A stretch of 64,000 nt of DNA from contig KE159591.1 of assembly GCA_000403255.2 (NCBI GenBank), positions 145,823 to 209,822 on the forward strand, read 5' to 3'. This DNA is from Lachnospiraceae bacterium 3-1 (GTDB lineage Bacteria; Bacillota; Clostridia; Lachnospirales; Lachnospiraceae). The translations under genes were made by a program, and so were the position numbers. Shown here one piece after another: positions 15,441 through 24,482 of the stretch. The first letter of the stretch is position 1; each line of letters opens with the position of its first letter. The notes under the pieces are model-generated. The model worked only from the letters and a program-made list of their open reading frames with translations, was not told the DNA's origin and ran no database searches.

Positions 15441-16121
15441 TCAACTATTTATTTCTCTATATGGCCGTCCATACACACGCCTTCTGCCTGTCAGCAGCTC
15501 GCCGCCGTATACTAAGGTATACATCACAATAGCCATCATGCATCCGGTAATCACATCAAACACGGAATGCTGTTTTAAAAACATTGTAGACGCAACAATA
15601 GAAATCATCAACACAAATGAAATTCTTCGCACCCACTTTTTCTCCTTCAATCCCTCGCTGTGCATCACAGAAAGGTGCACTCCAATGGAATTGTACACAT
15701 GGATGCTGGGAAACAGGTTCGTAGGCGTATCTATCATATATAGCCCCTGTACCAATGTGACAAAAATATTATCCTTCTCAAATACCCTTGGCCTTAGGTA
15801 ATGTCCATTGGGATACACCGTAGATACCACCAGAAAAACAGTCATGCCTACAAACAGGAAAATACAAAGCTTATAATAATCCTGCACATTCGTAAAAAAG
15901 AAAAATGTAATGGCAATCGCCACATACCCAAACCACAGGAAATAGGGAATCACAAACCCTTCGATAAACGGAATATAATCATCAATGGGCATATGTATCA
16001 CATGAAAACGCCTGGTTACTGTTTTCTCCAAATATGCGAACCATGTAAAATAGATCAAAAAATATGATAAAATCCACCCATGACGATAACGATAGAAAAA
16101 ATCCTTTAATGTCTCTTTCAT
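15441..16121 (-). CDS. PAP2/InsP3-synthase-type membrane phosphatase
   Basis: About 226 residues from ATG 16121, with GGGTGG as ribosome site. Five to six membrane segments alternate with short loops. The PAP2 signature is partly visible: NLFPSIHVYNSIGVHLS (PSxH-type motif 2) and LKQHSVFDVITGCMMA (HxxxD-type motif 3). Proteins of this branch remove phosphate from lipid substrates or transfer head groups. It is monocistronic, between two hairpins. The substrate is unknown. Confidence 0.75.
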   Translation of the reverse strand: MKETLKDFFYRYRHGWILSYFLIYFTWFAYLEKTVTRRFHVIHMPIDDYIPFIEGFVIPYFLWFGYVAIAITFFFFTNVQDYYKLCIFLFVGMTVFLVVSTVYPNGHYLRPRVFEKDNIFVTLVQGLYMIDTPTNLFPSIHVYNSIGVHLSVMHSEGLKEKKWVRRISFVLMISIVASTMFLKQHSVFDVITGCMMAIVMYTLVYGGELLTGRRRVYGRPYREINS

Positions 16122-16245
16122 AAAATCCACCCTTTAATCTGAATTATCTCACTGGATTATAGCACAGGAAATACTGAGAAACAATGAATTTTTTCTTAAT
16201 TAAGAAATTCTTATAAAATAAAATGATAAATATTGTAAAATATCG

Positions 16246-16348
16246 AAGGGGCCGTTACAAAATATAAAAATTCTACAACATATGGTTGTAGTAAAACCAA
16301 TACTTGTACCATATGCTGTAGAAAATTCTTATTTTGTAACAGTCCCTT
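16246..16348. repeat. MITE-like 103-bp inverted repeat
   Basis: The two ~42-base arms match apart from a few mismatches. The outer ends read AAGGGRCYGTTACAAAATA and the arms go on through CTACARCATATGG. The ends look like terminal repeats of an insertion sequence, and nothing is encoded inside. It follows the mtnN stop by 18 bases and must also act as a transcription-ending hairpin. Confidence 0.65.
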
Positions 16349-16365
16349 TATTAATTACAGTTATT

Positions 16366-17064
16366 TTATATTGCTGGCAGCATATGCTCTACAAGCTTAG
16401 CAGAATGGGCTGCCGCCGCCTTTTCAAAAGAAGGATAATCCATCTTAGCGCTGTCATCAGCCTTGTCTGAAATTGCCCGGATAATTACAAAAGGCACATG
16501 ATTCAAATATGCCGCATGGGCAATGGACGCGCCTTCCATCTCAACACAAAAACCCTGGAAGCTGCTGACAATTTCCTCCTTTACCTGCTTGTCGCTAACA
16601 AACTGATCTCCGCTTACAATTCTTCCCTTGTATGCAGCAATCTCAGGATTCACTTCCTTACAGGATGATACGGCAAGCTGGGTTAAACGCTCATCTGCCG
16701 GAAATGCCAAACATCCCATCTGTGGTACTTCTCCTAATGGGTAACCAAATACCCTTACATCTACGTCATGGTGGAGCACATCGGTAGATACCACAATGTC
16801 TCCAATATTGATTTCATTTTTCAAAGAACCTGCCACGCCTGTATTGATGATGTGCGTCACTTTAAAACAATCACATAAAATCTGTGCACAAATAGCAGCA
16901 TTTACTTTTCCAATTCCGCTTCGCACAATCACAACTTCTGTATTGTTTAATTTTCCTTCTAAAAATTCCATGGATGCTTTCTCTACTCTGCGGCGAATTA
17001 CCATCTTTCCTTTTAATTCTTCCACTTCTAACTCCATGGCCCCGATAATTCCTATTTTTTTCAT
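16366..17064 (-). CDS. mtnN: 5'-methylthioadenosine/S-adenosylhomocysteine nucleosidase
   Basis: 232 residues, the normal family length. Signature segments include MKKIGIIGAMELEVEEL, RSGIGKVNAAICAQIL, INTGVAGSL and CVEMEGASIAHAAY, the last with the substrate-binding Met-Glu. The catalytic Asp is in AISDKADD. It splits SAH into adenine and S-ribosylhomocysteine, the substrate of LuxS. It lies 45 bases after the HAD-LuxS gene, so consecutive steps of the methyl cycle are encoded together. Confidence 0.95.
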   Translation of the reverse strand: MKKIGIIGAMELEVEELKGKMVIRRRVEKASMEFLEGKLNNTEVVIVRSGIGKVNAAICAQILCDCFKVTHIINTGVAGSLKNEINIGDIVVSTDVLHHDVDVRVFGYPLGEVPQMGCLAFPADERLTQLAVSSCKEVNPEIAAYKGRIVSGDQFVSDKQVKEEIVSSFQGFCVEMEGASIAHAAYLNHVPFVIIRAISDKADDSAKMDYPSFEKAAAAHSAKLVEHMLPAI

Positions 17065-17109
17065 ATCATTCTCCTGTTTTTCAGAAATCTCAAATCTTTC
17101 CAGGCTTTC

Positions 17110-18252
17110 CTACTCTGGGTATATCAAATGCTTTTCATCCATCTTGTACAAGGTATGCTCCAGGTAACGATTGGCCAGATATTTGGCCATATGAAGATTC
17201 ATATCTAAATAATTTCCACAATCCTTCGGGCTTGCTCCTGGCACTTCCCCATCATAATCCCGGATAAACTCAAACAGATCTGTGATCAGTTTTACAATAT
17301 CCTTAGACTCATAATCCCCTGCCAACAACAGATAGAACCCTGTACGACATCCCATAGGCCCGAAATAAATGGTTTTCTCTCCATAGGCTGGATCATTCCG
17401 CAGATAAGTAGCTGCCAAATGCTCTATGGTATGTATTTCTGCTGTGTTCATCACTGGTTCATCATTGGGTGACGTCATACGCAAATCAAAGGTTGTAATC
17501 ACCTCATTGCCCACATAATCTTTTCTGGAAACATAAATTCCTGGCTCTAATTTAATATGATCAATGGTAAAGCTGGAAATCTTTTCCATAGTTTTGCACC
17601 AAGCATGTTTTTCTGCTGCAAACACATCCTCTACCACTTTCTGAAGCTGGTACAGGCTTGTAATGCCAGGTACTTCCTCCTGAATGCTTCCATATCCATT
17701 TTCCGCATGAATAAAAGGCACACCTGCTTTTACCGCTGCATAATAATCTCCCTGAACATCTCCCACATAGACAGCCTGTTCTAATTGATTTCTCTCCATT
17801 ACCAGACGAATATTACGCCCCTTTTCCCGGCCTGTCCTGCCAAAAGATTCAAAATCATCAAAATATTTCTCCAGTTTATGATATTCCAAAAATGCTTCAA
17901 TATATCCTGCCTGACAGTTGCTTACAATACTCAGATGATAACCGCTCTCTCTAAGCTGGGTTAATACTTCCTCTAAACCATCCATCAGAACTCCGCCATG
18001 ATTACGAATGTATTCATTTTCCCTCTCACAGCAGCAAGAAAGCAATTCTCTACGTGTCTTCATCTTAAATTCAGAAAAAAGAATATCGGAAATTTCATAC
18101 ATACTCTTTCCCATCACACCCTGGATCATGTCTGCAGTAATAACTTTTTCTATATCAAATTGCTTTTCCAATGTCTCCTGCCAAGACGCTGCCACTCCTT
18201 CAGATGAATCCCATAATGTTCCATCCAGATCAAATATAATCCCTCTTTTCAT
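17110..18252 (-). CDS. luxS: HAD-family hydrolase fused to LuxS (S-ribosylhomocysteine lyase)
   Basis: 380 residues from ATG 18252, with AAAGGAGG upstream. Residues 1-215 are a HAD phosphatase: nucleophile Asp in FDLDGTLWDS, Ser/Thr motif SIVSN and acidic motif VGDVQGDYYA. Residues 222-380 are a full-length LuxS, with Zn ligands in HTIEH and DCGNY and the catalytic Cys in PMGCRTG. LuxS makes homocysteine and the AI-2 precursor DPD. There is no stop or internal ribosome site between domains, so this is a true fusion. The HAD substrate is unknown. Confidence 0.9.
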   Translation of the reverse strand: MKRGIIFDLDGTLWDSSEGVAASWQETLEKQFDIEKVITADMIQGVMGKSMYEISDILFSEFKMKTRRELLSCCCERENEYIRNHGGVLMDGLEEVLTQLRESGYHLSIVSNCQAGYIEAFLEYHKLEKYFDDFESFGRTGREKGRNIRLVMERNQLEQAVYVGDVQGDYYAAVKAGVPFIHAENGYGSIQEEVPGITSLYQLQKVVEDVFAAEKHAWCKTMEKISSFTIDHIKLEPGIYVSRKDYVGNEVITTFDLRMTSPNDEPVMNTAEIHTIEHLAATYLRNDPAYGEKTIYFGPMGCRTGFYLLLAGDYESKDIVKLITDLFEFIRDYDGEVPGASPKDCGNYLDMNLHMAKYLANRYLEHTLYKMDEKHLIYPE

Positions 18253-18330
18253 GATTCCTCCTTTTCCATCATCCACCGCTGTTGCATCTTTTCACATTTT
18301 ATCACGTTTTTTTGTCAAAGTCTATCATTC

Positions 18331-20136
18331 TTATGCTTCCTCCTGGACCTCTTCTATCTGCTGCACAGATAATGCCAGCTCTTCCAACTGCTTTTCATCC
18401 ACTGTACCTGGCGCCTCTGTCAGCAAACAGGAAGCATCCTTCACCTTCGGGAATGCAATCACATCACGGATAGAATCACACTGCATCATCAGCATCACCA
18501 TACGGTCCACTCCATAAGCAAGACCTGCGTGAGGGGGCACCCCATATTTAAAAGCATTCAGTAAAAATCCAAACTGCTCATATGCACGTTCTTTGGTAAA
18601 GCCCAGTACCTCCAACATTTTCTCCTGGATATCATCCTGATGGATACGGACGGAACCACCACCAAGCTCTGTGCCATTTAATACAATATCATATGCTTTT
18701 GCCCGCACTGCTCCTGGATCAGAGTCAATCTTATCCCAGTCCTCTTCCATAGGCATAGTAAATGGATGATGCATTGCCATAAAACGATTCTCCTCTTTGG
18801 ACCACTCCAACAGTGGGAATTCTGTCACCCATAAGAATTGATATTTATTCTTATCCAGCAATCCCAGCTCTTTGGCCAATTCCAAACGAAGGGCGCCCAA
18901 TACATCCCAGACGATTTTATTTTCGTCGGCAGCAAAAAGCAGCAAATCTCCAGGTTCCCCTTGCATATGCTCTACCAAAGACTTTAATTCTTCCTCCGTC
19001 ATAAATTTTGCAAAAGAAGATTTATATGTTCCATCTTCATTTACTGCCAAATAAGCCAATCCCTTGGCGCCATAACCCTTGGCAAACTCCACCAGCTTGT
19101 CAATTTTTTTCCTTGGCATAGCTCCCTGGCCTTTGGCGTTGATTCCCCGAACAGAACCGCCGTTCTCCAAGGCTCCAGTAAATACACCAAAACCACATTC
19201 CTTCACCACCTGGGATACATTTACCAGTTCCATACCAAAACGGGTATCCGGCTTATCGCTTCCATAGCGGTCCATCGCTTCCTGCCAAGTCATCCGTGGT
19301 ATGGGAAGCTCTATATCCACACCAATGGCCTCCCGAAATACATACTGCAAAAGACGCTCATTGACATCAATCACATCATCTACATCTACAAAAGATAGTT
19401 CCATATCTGCCTGGGTAAATTCCGGCTGGCGGTCTGCACGTAAATCCTCATCCCGAAAACATCTTGCAATCTGGAAATACCTGTCATACCCGGAACACAT
19501 CAGAAGCTGTTTAAATAACTGAGGTGATTGGGGCAATGCATAAAAGGTTCCTGGATGTACACGGCTGGGCACCAAATAGTCCCTGGCTCCTTCCGGTGTA
19601 GACTTAGTCAGAATAGGCGTTTCGATTTCCAAAAATCCTTCCTGCTCCATGAAATTGCGCAGCAACATGGAAACCTTACTTTTCATCATCAGATTACGCT
19701 GAACATCCGGCCTTCTCAAATCTAAAAACCGATAACGCAGCCGCATATCCTCTTTTGTCTGGGAATTCTCCTCAATGGGAAATGGCGGGGTTTCAGATTC
19801 TGAGAGAATGCGGATATCCTCTGCAATCACCTCAATATCACCCGTTTTTAAGTTCTCGTTTACTGCTGCTGTGCGCTTCTCTACGGTTCCTGTTACTGCA
19901 ATTACAAATTCACTTCGCAATGCTTCCGCCTTGGCAAATCCTTCTTTTCCCACTTTAGGCTCATCAAAGACAATCTGAAGCAGGCCGGAACGATCCCGCA
20001 AATCTATAAAAATTAAGCTTCCCAAATTCCTTCGTTTCTGTACCCAGCCCATTACGGTAACCTGCTGTCCAATCTCACTGTTTGAAACCTCCGTACATCT
20101 GTGGCTCCTATGAAGCCCTTTCATTGATTCTGCCAT
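18331..20136 (-). CDS. aspS: Aspartyl-tRNA synthetase
   Basis: 601 residues, normal length for the bacterial type. An N-terminal OB fold binds anticodon (VTVMGWVQKRRNLGSLIFID). Class II motif 2 is in RYFQIARCFRDEDLRADRQP and motif 3 in AGLAYGVDRMVMLM. The bacterial GAD insertion domain lies between. AGGAGG precedes the ATG; the gene is 21 bases after hisS. It loads aspartate on tRNA-Asp. Confidence 0.97.
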   Translation of the reverse strand: MAESMKGLHRSHRCTEVSNSEIGQQVTVMGWVQKRRNLGSLIFIDLRDRSGLLQIVFDEPKVGKEGFAKAEALRSEFVIAVTGTVEKRTAAVNENLKTGDIEVIAEDIRILSESETPPFPIEENSQTKEDMRLRYRFLDLRRPDVQRNLMMKSKVSMLLRNFMEQEGFLEIETPILTKSTPEGARDYLVPSRVHPGTFYALPQSPQLFKQLLMCSGYDRYFQIARCFRDEDLRADRQPEFTQADMELSFVDVDDVIDVNERLLQYVFREAIGVDIELPIPRMTWQEAMDRYGSDKPDTRFGMELVNVSQVVKECGFGVFTGALENGGSVRGINAKGQGAMPRKKIDKLVEFAKGYGAKGLAYLAVNEDGTYKSSFAKFMTEEELKSLVEHMQGEPGDLLLFAADENKIVWDVLGALRLELAKELGLLDKNKYQFLWVTEFPLLEWSKEENRFMAMHHPFTMPMEEDWDKIDSDPGAVRAKAYDIVLNGTELGGGSVRIHQDDIQEKMLEVLGFTKERAYEQFGFLLNAFKYGVPPHAGLAYGVDRMVMLMMQCDSIRDVIAFPKVKDASCLLTEAPGTVDEKQLEELALSVQQIEEVQEEA

Positions 20137-20157
20137 GTTCTTTCCTCCTAAAAATTC

Positions 20158-21420
20158 TTAATCCCGATTAAAAAATTCCTTTATTTCTTCATATCCTTCT
20201 GCTGCCAGCTTTTCCTTCTGAAACTTTTTATTTTTATTCATGCGGGCAACGAGAACCTGTTTTCCTGCTTTCCGTTCTTCCTGGGCCCTGGCAATCACCT
20301 GCACCAATTTTTCCTCTGGATACTTCTTCTCAACTAAATAAGCTATTTTTTCTGACTGTCCTGGCACCTGGAAACCATGTTCCAACAACAGCAAAATAAT
20401 CCGTTCAAATCCAATGGAAAATCCGCAAGCGGGAACATCATTCCCTGTAAACTTGCCAATCATCTTGTCATAACGTCCGCCTCCGCCGCAGCTTCCGCCG
20501 AATTCTGGCATAGCAATTTCAAAAATCGTTCCGGTATAATAAGACATTCCTCGTACCAGGGTAGGGTCAAAAACCAGATCAAATTCTGCCTCCTTGGTCT
20601 CATTTACACATACTGCAATTTCTTCCAGACTGGCAGCCACATCTTCTTCCAAATATTCTCCCAACTGCTTTGCCAAATAAGATACTCCTGCTGCTACCTC
20701 TTCTTTTCCTTGCAGGTTCTGAAATAATTCCAAATACTTATCTATAGATGTTTTCTCAAATCCGCTTTTTTCTAATTCCTCTGCCACACCTTCTAAGCCA
20801 ATCTTGTCCATTTTATCTAGAATAATGAAAACCGTATCATAAGAATTTTCTGGAAATCCACTATAAGCTGCCATAGCTTTCAAAATACGCCTTTCATTGA
20901 TACGAATCTGAAAATTTTTAAATCCCAGTTTTCCAAGTGTGGTAGTGGTGGCAAGAATCAATTCAATTTCCGCCAGATTACTGGGTTCCCCCAAAATATC
21001 AATATCACACTGCATAAACTGGCGGTATCTTCCCCTCTGGGGACGGTCTGCCCTCCATACATTTCCCATTTGCAATGCCTTGAAGGGAGAAGGTAGTTGA
21101 TTGGAATTGTTGGAATAAAATCTTGCCAAAGGCACGGTCAAATCATAACGCATTCCGAAATCCACCACATCATTTTCATCCTTGGCGGTCTCTAAATTCA
21201 GCTTTTCTCCACGCTTCAATACCTTAAAAATGAGTTTTTCATTTTCTCCGCCCTGTTTGTTGCTGAGATTTGCAATATTCTCCATACACGGTGTTTCAAT
21301 GGGGGTAAATCCAAAGCTTCGATAAGTTTCTTTGATTACATTCATCACATAATCCCGAATCTGCATTTCTTCTGGTAAAATATCTTTCATGCCATTTACA
21401 GGCTTCTTTGCCAATGCCAT
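20158..21420 (-). CDS. hisS: Histidyl-tRNA synthetase
   Basis: 420 residues from ATG 21420, which has AAGGAGG upstream; the open frame extends to 21474 without such a site. Class II features are MKDILPEEMQIRDYV at the N-terminus, motif 2 in QMGNVWRADRPQRGRYRQF, the HisA motif LVRGMSYYTGTIFEI, and FGGSCGGGGRYD with the C-terminal FSIGFERI. First gene of the hisS-aspS unit, behind a consensus promoter. No T-box leader is seen. Confidence 0.97.
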   Translation of the reverse strand: MALAKKPVNGMKDILPEEMQIRDYVMNVIKETYRSFGFTPIETPCMENIANLSNKQGGENEKLIFKVLKRGEKLNLETAKDENDVVDFGMRYDLTVPLARFYSNNSNQLPSPFKALQMGNVWRADRPQRGRYRQFMQCDIDILGEPSNLAEIELILATTTTLGKLGFKNFQIRINERRILKAMAAYSGFPENSYDTVFIILDKMDKIGLEGVAEELEKSGFEKTSIDKYLELFQNLQGKEEVAAGVSYLAKQLGEYLEEDVAASLEEIAVCVNETKEAEFDLVFDPTLVRGMSYYTGTIFEIAMPEFGGSCGGGGRYDKMIGKFTGNDVPACGFSIGFERIILLLLEHGFQVPGQSEKIAYLVEKKYPEEKLVQVIARAQEERKAGKQVLVARMNKNKKFQKEKLAAEGYEEIKEFFNRD

Positions 21421-21494
21421 TTTTCTTCCTCCTTCACGCCATTTTAAGACGCCCTGCTTTACTCCCAGGCGCATTCCTTTTATAGCTAAAAACC

Positions 21495-21523
21495 ATTATA
21501 CTTTTCGTCATATTCCATGTCAA
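21495..21523 (-). promoter_or_regulatory. Consensus sigma-A promoter of hisS-aspS
   Basis: On the minus strand TTGACA, 17 bases, TATAAT, a perfect match to both boxes. The leader to hisS is only about 70 bases, too short for a T-box. Confidence 0.85.
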
Positions 21524-21558
21524 TGACTTTTCATAGGCACTGATAGGATGAAACACAA

Positions 21559-21606
21559 TTACCGACAGAACCATGGACACATTACGCTCCATGGTTCTGT
21601 CGGTAA
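21559..21606. terminator. Perfect 19-bp hairpin after the chemoreceptor gene
   Basis: TTACCGACAGAACCATGGA (21559-21577) pairs without mismatch with 21588-21606. It separates the chemoreceptor gene from the hisS promoter. Confidence 0.85.
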
Positions 21607-21649
21607 AACTTTATCAATCCTCTAATACCCTAATTCTTAAATAGCCTTT

Positions 21650-23470
21650 TTATAATTGGAACTTACTTGCCTGGTCATTCTGCCGCCGGCTCAATTCCAC
21701 AAGTCCCTGGGTATCCTCTGTACACTCATCAATGGTTTGAGACAAAAGCATCATGCTTGCACTTGTCTCTTCTGTAGACGCTGCATTCTGTTCCACTACA
21801 CTGGCCAAGCTATTTGCAGAATCTGTAACAATTTGCTTCAAGGAATTCAAAATCTCTGTCTGTCCGCCAATATCCTTGGTAACCCCTTCCACCAGAGCAA
21901 CCTCTTGCTTCAAATTCATAAACGCAACTCTGGTTTCTTCCAGACATTTCTGCTGCTTTTGTACATTGTCCATTACCTCCTGCATCTTGCTGACAGAAAC
22001 CTCTACATTGCCTACCAATTCTTTTACGATTCCTTCAATCTCTTGTGCATTGCCAGAAGATTCCTCAGAAAGATTTCTTATTTCTTCTGCTACAACAGCA
22101 AATCCTCTTCCTGCATCACCTGCTCTGGCTGCTTCTATGCTGGCATTCAAAGAAAGTAAATTTGTCTGAGATGCCAACCCTTTAATGATTTCTATGGTCT
22201 TGTTAATGTCAGCAGCAGAGCTGTTATTCTGATTTGTCTGTTCTGACACCACATCAATGGCCTCAATGGTCACCTTGGTAATGCGTTCCAGCTCCTGAAT
22301 ACTATCCGAAGCGCCCGATGAATACTTCGCCATGGCAGAAACAGCCTCTTCCAATTTTTGTACGCCGCTCTTTTCAATTTCAATGACGCCGCCTAGTTCT
22401 ACGATTTTTTCATTCATCGTTTCTGTTTCATTGGCGCTGTTGGAAGCTCCCTGGGCCAAATCATCAATGGCTTGATTGGTATTCTGGATACTCTCTGAAA
22501 TATATCCAAATTTCTCACTGAACTTTTCACTGCTCTGACTTAAAGTTTCACCTGTTTGGAGCACACTGCCAATCATGCCTGCCAATGACTGCCGCACATA
22601 CTCAAGGGAACGTGCCATCTCTCCAATCTCATCTCCCCGCTTCTGCAATCCAGGGCTGATCGTAAAACTCAAATTCCCACCTGCCACTTGACGAAGATGA
22701 CCTTCCACTAATTTGATCCCCTTGGTAATCCGTGTTCCACTCAAAACAGAGATAATCAATGCTGCAATCAACATAATAACTGCTGCAACACCATAAATCG
22801 TCAGCATATGTGTAAACTCTTTTTGAATACCGTCTTTCCTTCCATCAATCATTTCATTCATTTCATCTACATAATTTCCCGTAGCCACAGCCCATCCCCA
22901 AGGCTCAAACATCTGGGCATATGCGATTTTCGGCGCAACTGTTACCCCATCTGATTTTGTAAAATAGAATTCGTTAAATCCGCCTCCATTTTGCGCAACG
23001 CTCACAACGTTCTGGGTAACCTTTACGCCATTCTGATCTGTCAAATCATACCGATTCGTCCCTTCCTGATCCGTCAGAATCGGATGCATCACTAACGTAT
23101 AATCTTCTCCATCTATCCAAATATAGCCTGAGGCATCATCCCGATAACGCATAGCACGAATTGTATCTGCCGCCCTCTTCTTTGCCTCTTCTTCTGTCAG
23201 CTCCCCACTCTGGCTTTGGTCATAATAGCTTTGTGCCACAGCCAATGCCCCTTGTACCTGAGACTGGATTTCCATACAATAGCCATCCATCATCGTCTCT
23301 TCATATAACTCCGCTGATTCTTCCATAGACTGCCTCAAATAATAAACTCCTAAGCAAGCCAGCCCAATGGTAGGAATAGAAACCATAATACAAATAATGG
23401 AAACTAACATTACTGTCAGGCTTCGATACCTTTTTGTCTTCTGTACCCCATTCGCCATTTTTTCTTTCAT
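21650..23470 (-). CDS. Methyl-accepting chemotaxis protein with single Cache sensor
   Basis: 606 residues. A membrane segment (about 19-41) is followed by an extracellular Cache domain of the sCache_2 type ([33 protein letters not shown]). A second membrane segment (about 230-250) leads to HAMP and the signalling rod with the conserved tip [20 protein letters not shown]. Such receptors sense small molecules, often organic acids, and signal to CheA, so the organism is probably motile. The gene stands alone behind its own promoter. Confidence 0.93.
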   Translation of the reverse strand: MKEKMANGVQKTKRYRSLTVMLVSIICIMVSIPTIGLACLGVYYLRQSMEESAELYEETMMDGYCMEIQSQVQGALAVAQSYYDQSQSGELTEEEAKKRAADTIRAMRYRDDASGYIWIDGEDYTLVMHPILTDQEGTNRYDLTDQNGVKVTQNVVSVAQNGGGFNEFYFTKSDGVTVAPKIAYAQMFEPWGWAVATGNYVDEMNEMIDGRKDGIQKEFTHMLTIYGVAAVIMLIAALIISVLSGTRITKGIKLVEGHLRQVAGGNLSFTISPGLQKRGDEIGEMARSLEYVRQSLAGMIGSVLQTGETLSQSSEKFSEKFGYISESIQNTNQAIDDLAQGASNSANETETMNEKIVELGGVIEIEKSGVQKLEEAVSAMAKYSSGASDSIQELERITKVTIEAIDVVSEQTNQNNSSAADINKTIEIIKGLASQTNLLSLNASIEAARAGDAGRGFAVVAEEIRNLSEESSGNAQEIEGIVKELVGNVEVSVSKMQEVMDNVQKQQKCLEETRVAFMNLKQEVALVEGVTKDIGGQTEILNSLKQIVTDSANSLASVVEQNAASTEETSASMMLLSQTIDECTEDTQGLVELSRRQNDQASKFQL

Positions 23471-23511
23471 AAAAATCTCACCTTTCGTTTGCCCTACAAG
23501 TTCACACTTTC

Positions 23512-23539
23512 ATTATACACTTTTAACAATAAAAGTCAA
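23512..23539 (-). promoter_or_regulatory. Promoter of the chemoreceptor gene
   Basis: On the minus strand TTGACT, 16 bases, TATAAT, about 40 bases before the start codon. Confidence 0.7.
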
Positions 23540-23563
23540 CGAATAAGATTTTTTTTAGAAAAA

Positions 23564-23590
23564 TTGACCGATTCCTGGGGAATAGGACCA
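23564..23590 (-). terminator. Terminator after the antiterminator gene
   Basis: An imperfect stem around ATTCC/GGAAT, extended by GACC/GGAC(C), is followed on the minus strand by AATTTTTCT. It ends the ptsG-antiterminator transcript. Confidence 0.6.
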
Positions 23591-23595
23591 TTGTA

Positions 23596-24453
23596 TCACG
23601 AAAATGAATCTGATTCTTTTTCGTCCAATTCCTCATCCGCCACCCGTTCAATATGCATTGCCAGGTATCCGATTTCCACTTCACTCAGCTCACACCGCAG
23701 ATTACGTTCTACCTGCTTGCACACCCGCTCTGCAATCCGGAAAGCATTGGGAAACTTAATTCCCATATAGTCATTCATATTAACTTTGAGCTTTTCCCCT
23801 TTCATAACACGAGCCGCCATGTAGCGGATATGGTTCATCAAACGATTATATGCCAGAGACATTACATCAATGGGTCTTCCAATTTCCTGTTCAATCTGAG
23901 ATATACTCTCCCGGACAGCCTGAGCTACCTGCATGGCCTGGGAGACTTTTTCATCCTCAATGGCAGAATGAATATGGAGTGCAATGTACCCAATTTCATC
24001 AGCATCAATTTCAATCCCCATCTGATTTTTTAAAATGGGAATCATCTGTTCTGCCACCTTATACTCCATGTGAAACAACACGCGGATATCTTCAGTCAGT
24101 GGATTGCTAATTTGCTCATTGGCTTTGATACGGCGAATGGCGTATTCTATATGGTCAGCCATGGGGAAAAGTATGTTCCTATCAATTTTTCCAAACTCCT
24201 TTTCTGCTGCATCCAAGATCTGACCAGCAATTTCCAAGCAGACGGGAGAAATGGACTGAATCAGTTCCCCTGCATTCCCTCGTTCTGTATACTTCTGGAG
24301 AGAATACACGGTAACCTCTTCGCCCACTTCAATTCTTTCTGTGATCTTTTTACCAAATCCAATTCCTTTTCCCATCAGCAGATATTCCTGATTATCTTCT
24401 GATTGAATCCCAATCACCGTATTATGGTTCAATACTTTTTTTACTCTATACAT
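23596..24453 (-). CDS. BglG/LicT/GlcT-family transcription antiterminator
   Basis: 285 residues from ATG 24453, with GGGGGAAAG upstream. An N-terminal CAT RNA-binding domain (MYRVKKVLNHNTVIGIQ) is followed by two PTS regulation domains, with candidate phosphorylation histidines in ADHIEYAIRR, IALHIHSAIED, MNHIRYMAAR and LAMHIERV. These proteins bind a leader RNA and prevent an overlapping terminator. It is downstream of ptsG by 29 bases, and ptsG has a leader terminator, so a GlcT-like role is likely. Confidence 0.9.
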   Translation of the reverse strand: MYRVKKVLNHNTVIGIQSEDNQEYLLMGKGIGFGKKITERIEVGEEVTVYSLQKYTERGNAGELIQSISPVCLEIAGQILDAAEKEFGKIDRNILFPMADHIEYAIRRIKANEQISNPLTEDIRVLFHMEYKVAEQMIPILKNQMGIEIDADEIGYIALHIHSAIEDEKVSQAMQVAQAVRESISQIEQEIGRPIDVMSLAYNRLMNHIRYMAARVMKGEKLKVNMNDYMGIKFPNAFRIAERVCKQVERNLRCELSEVEIGYLAMHIERVADEELDEKESDSFS

Positions 24454-24482
24454 ACTTTCCCCCGCCTGCATTTCTTTCTGAT

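Noticed and set aside
17110-17800. Internal start that would make LuxS a separate protein
   Set aside because: The Met at the LuxS start has no ribosome site, and there is no stop between the HAD and LuxS parts.
21421-21540. Possible T-box leader before hisS
   Set aside because: The promoter lies only about 70 bases from the ribosome site, and no T-box consensus or specifier/terminator fold is visible.
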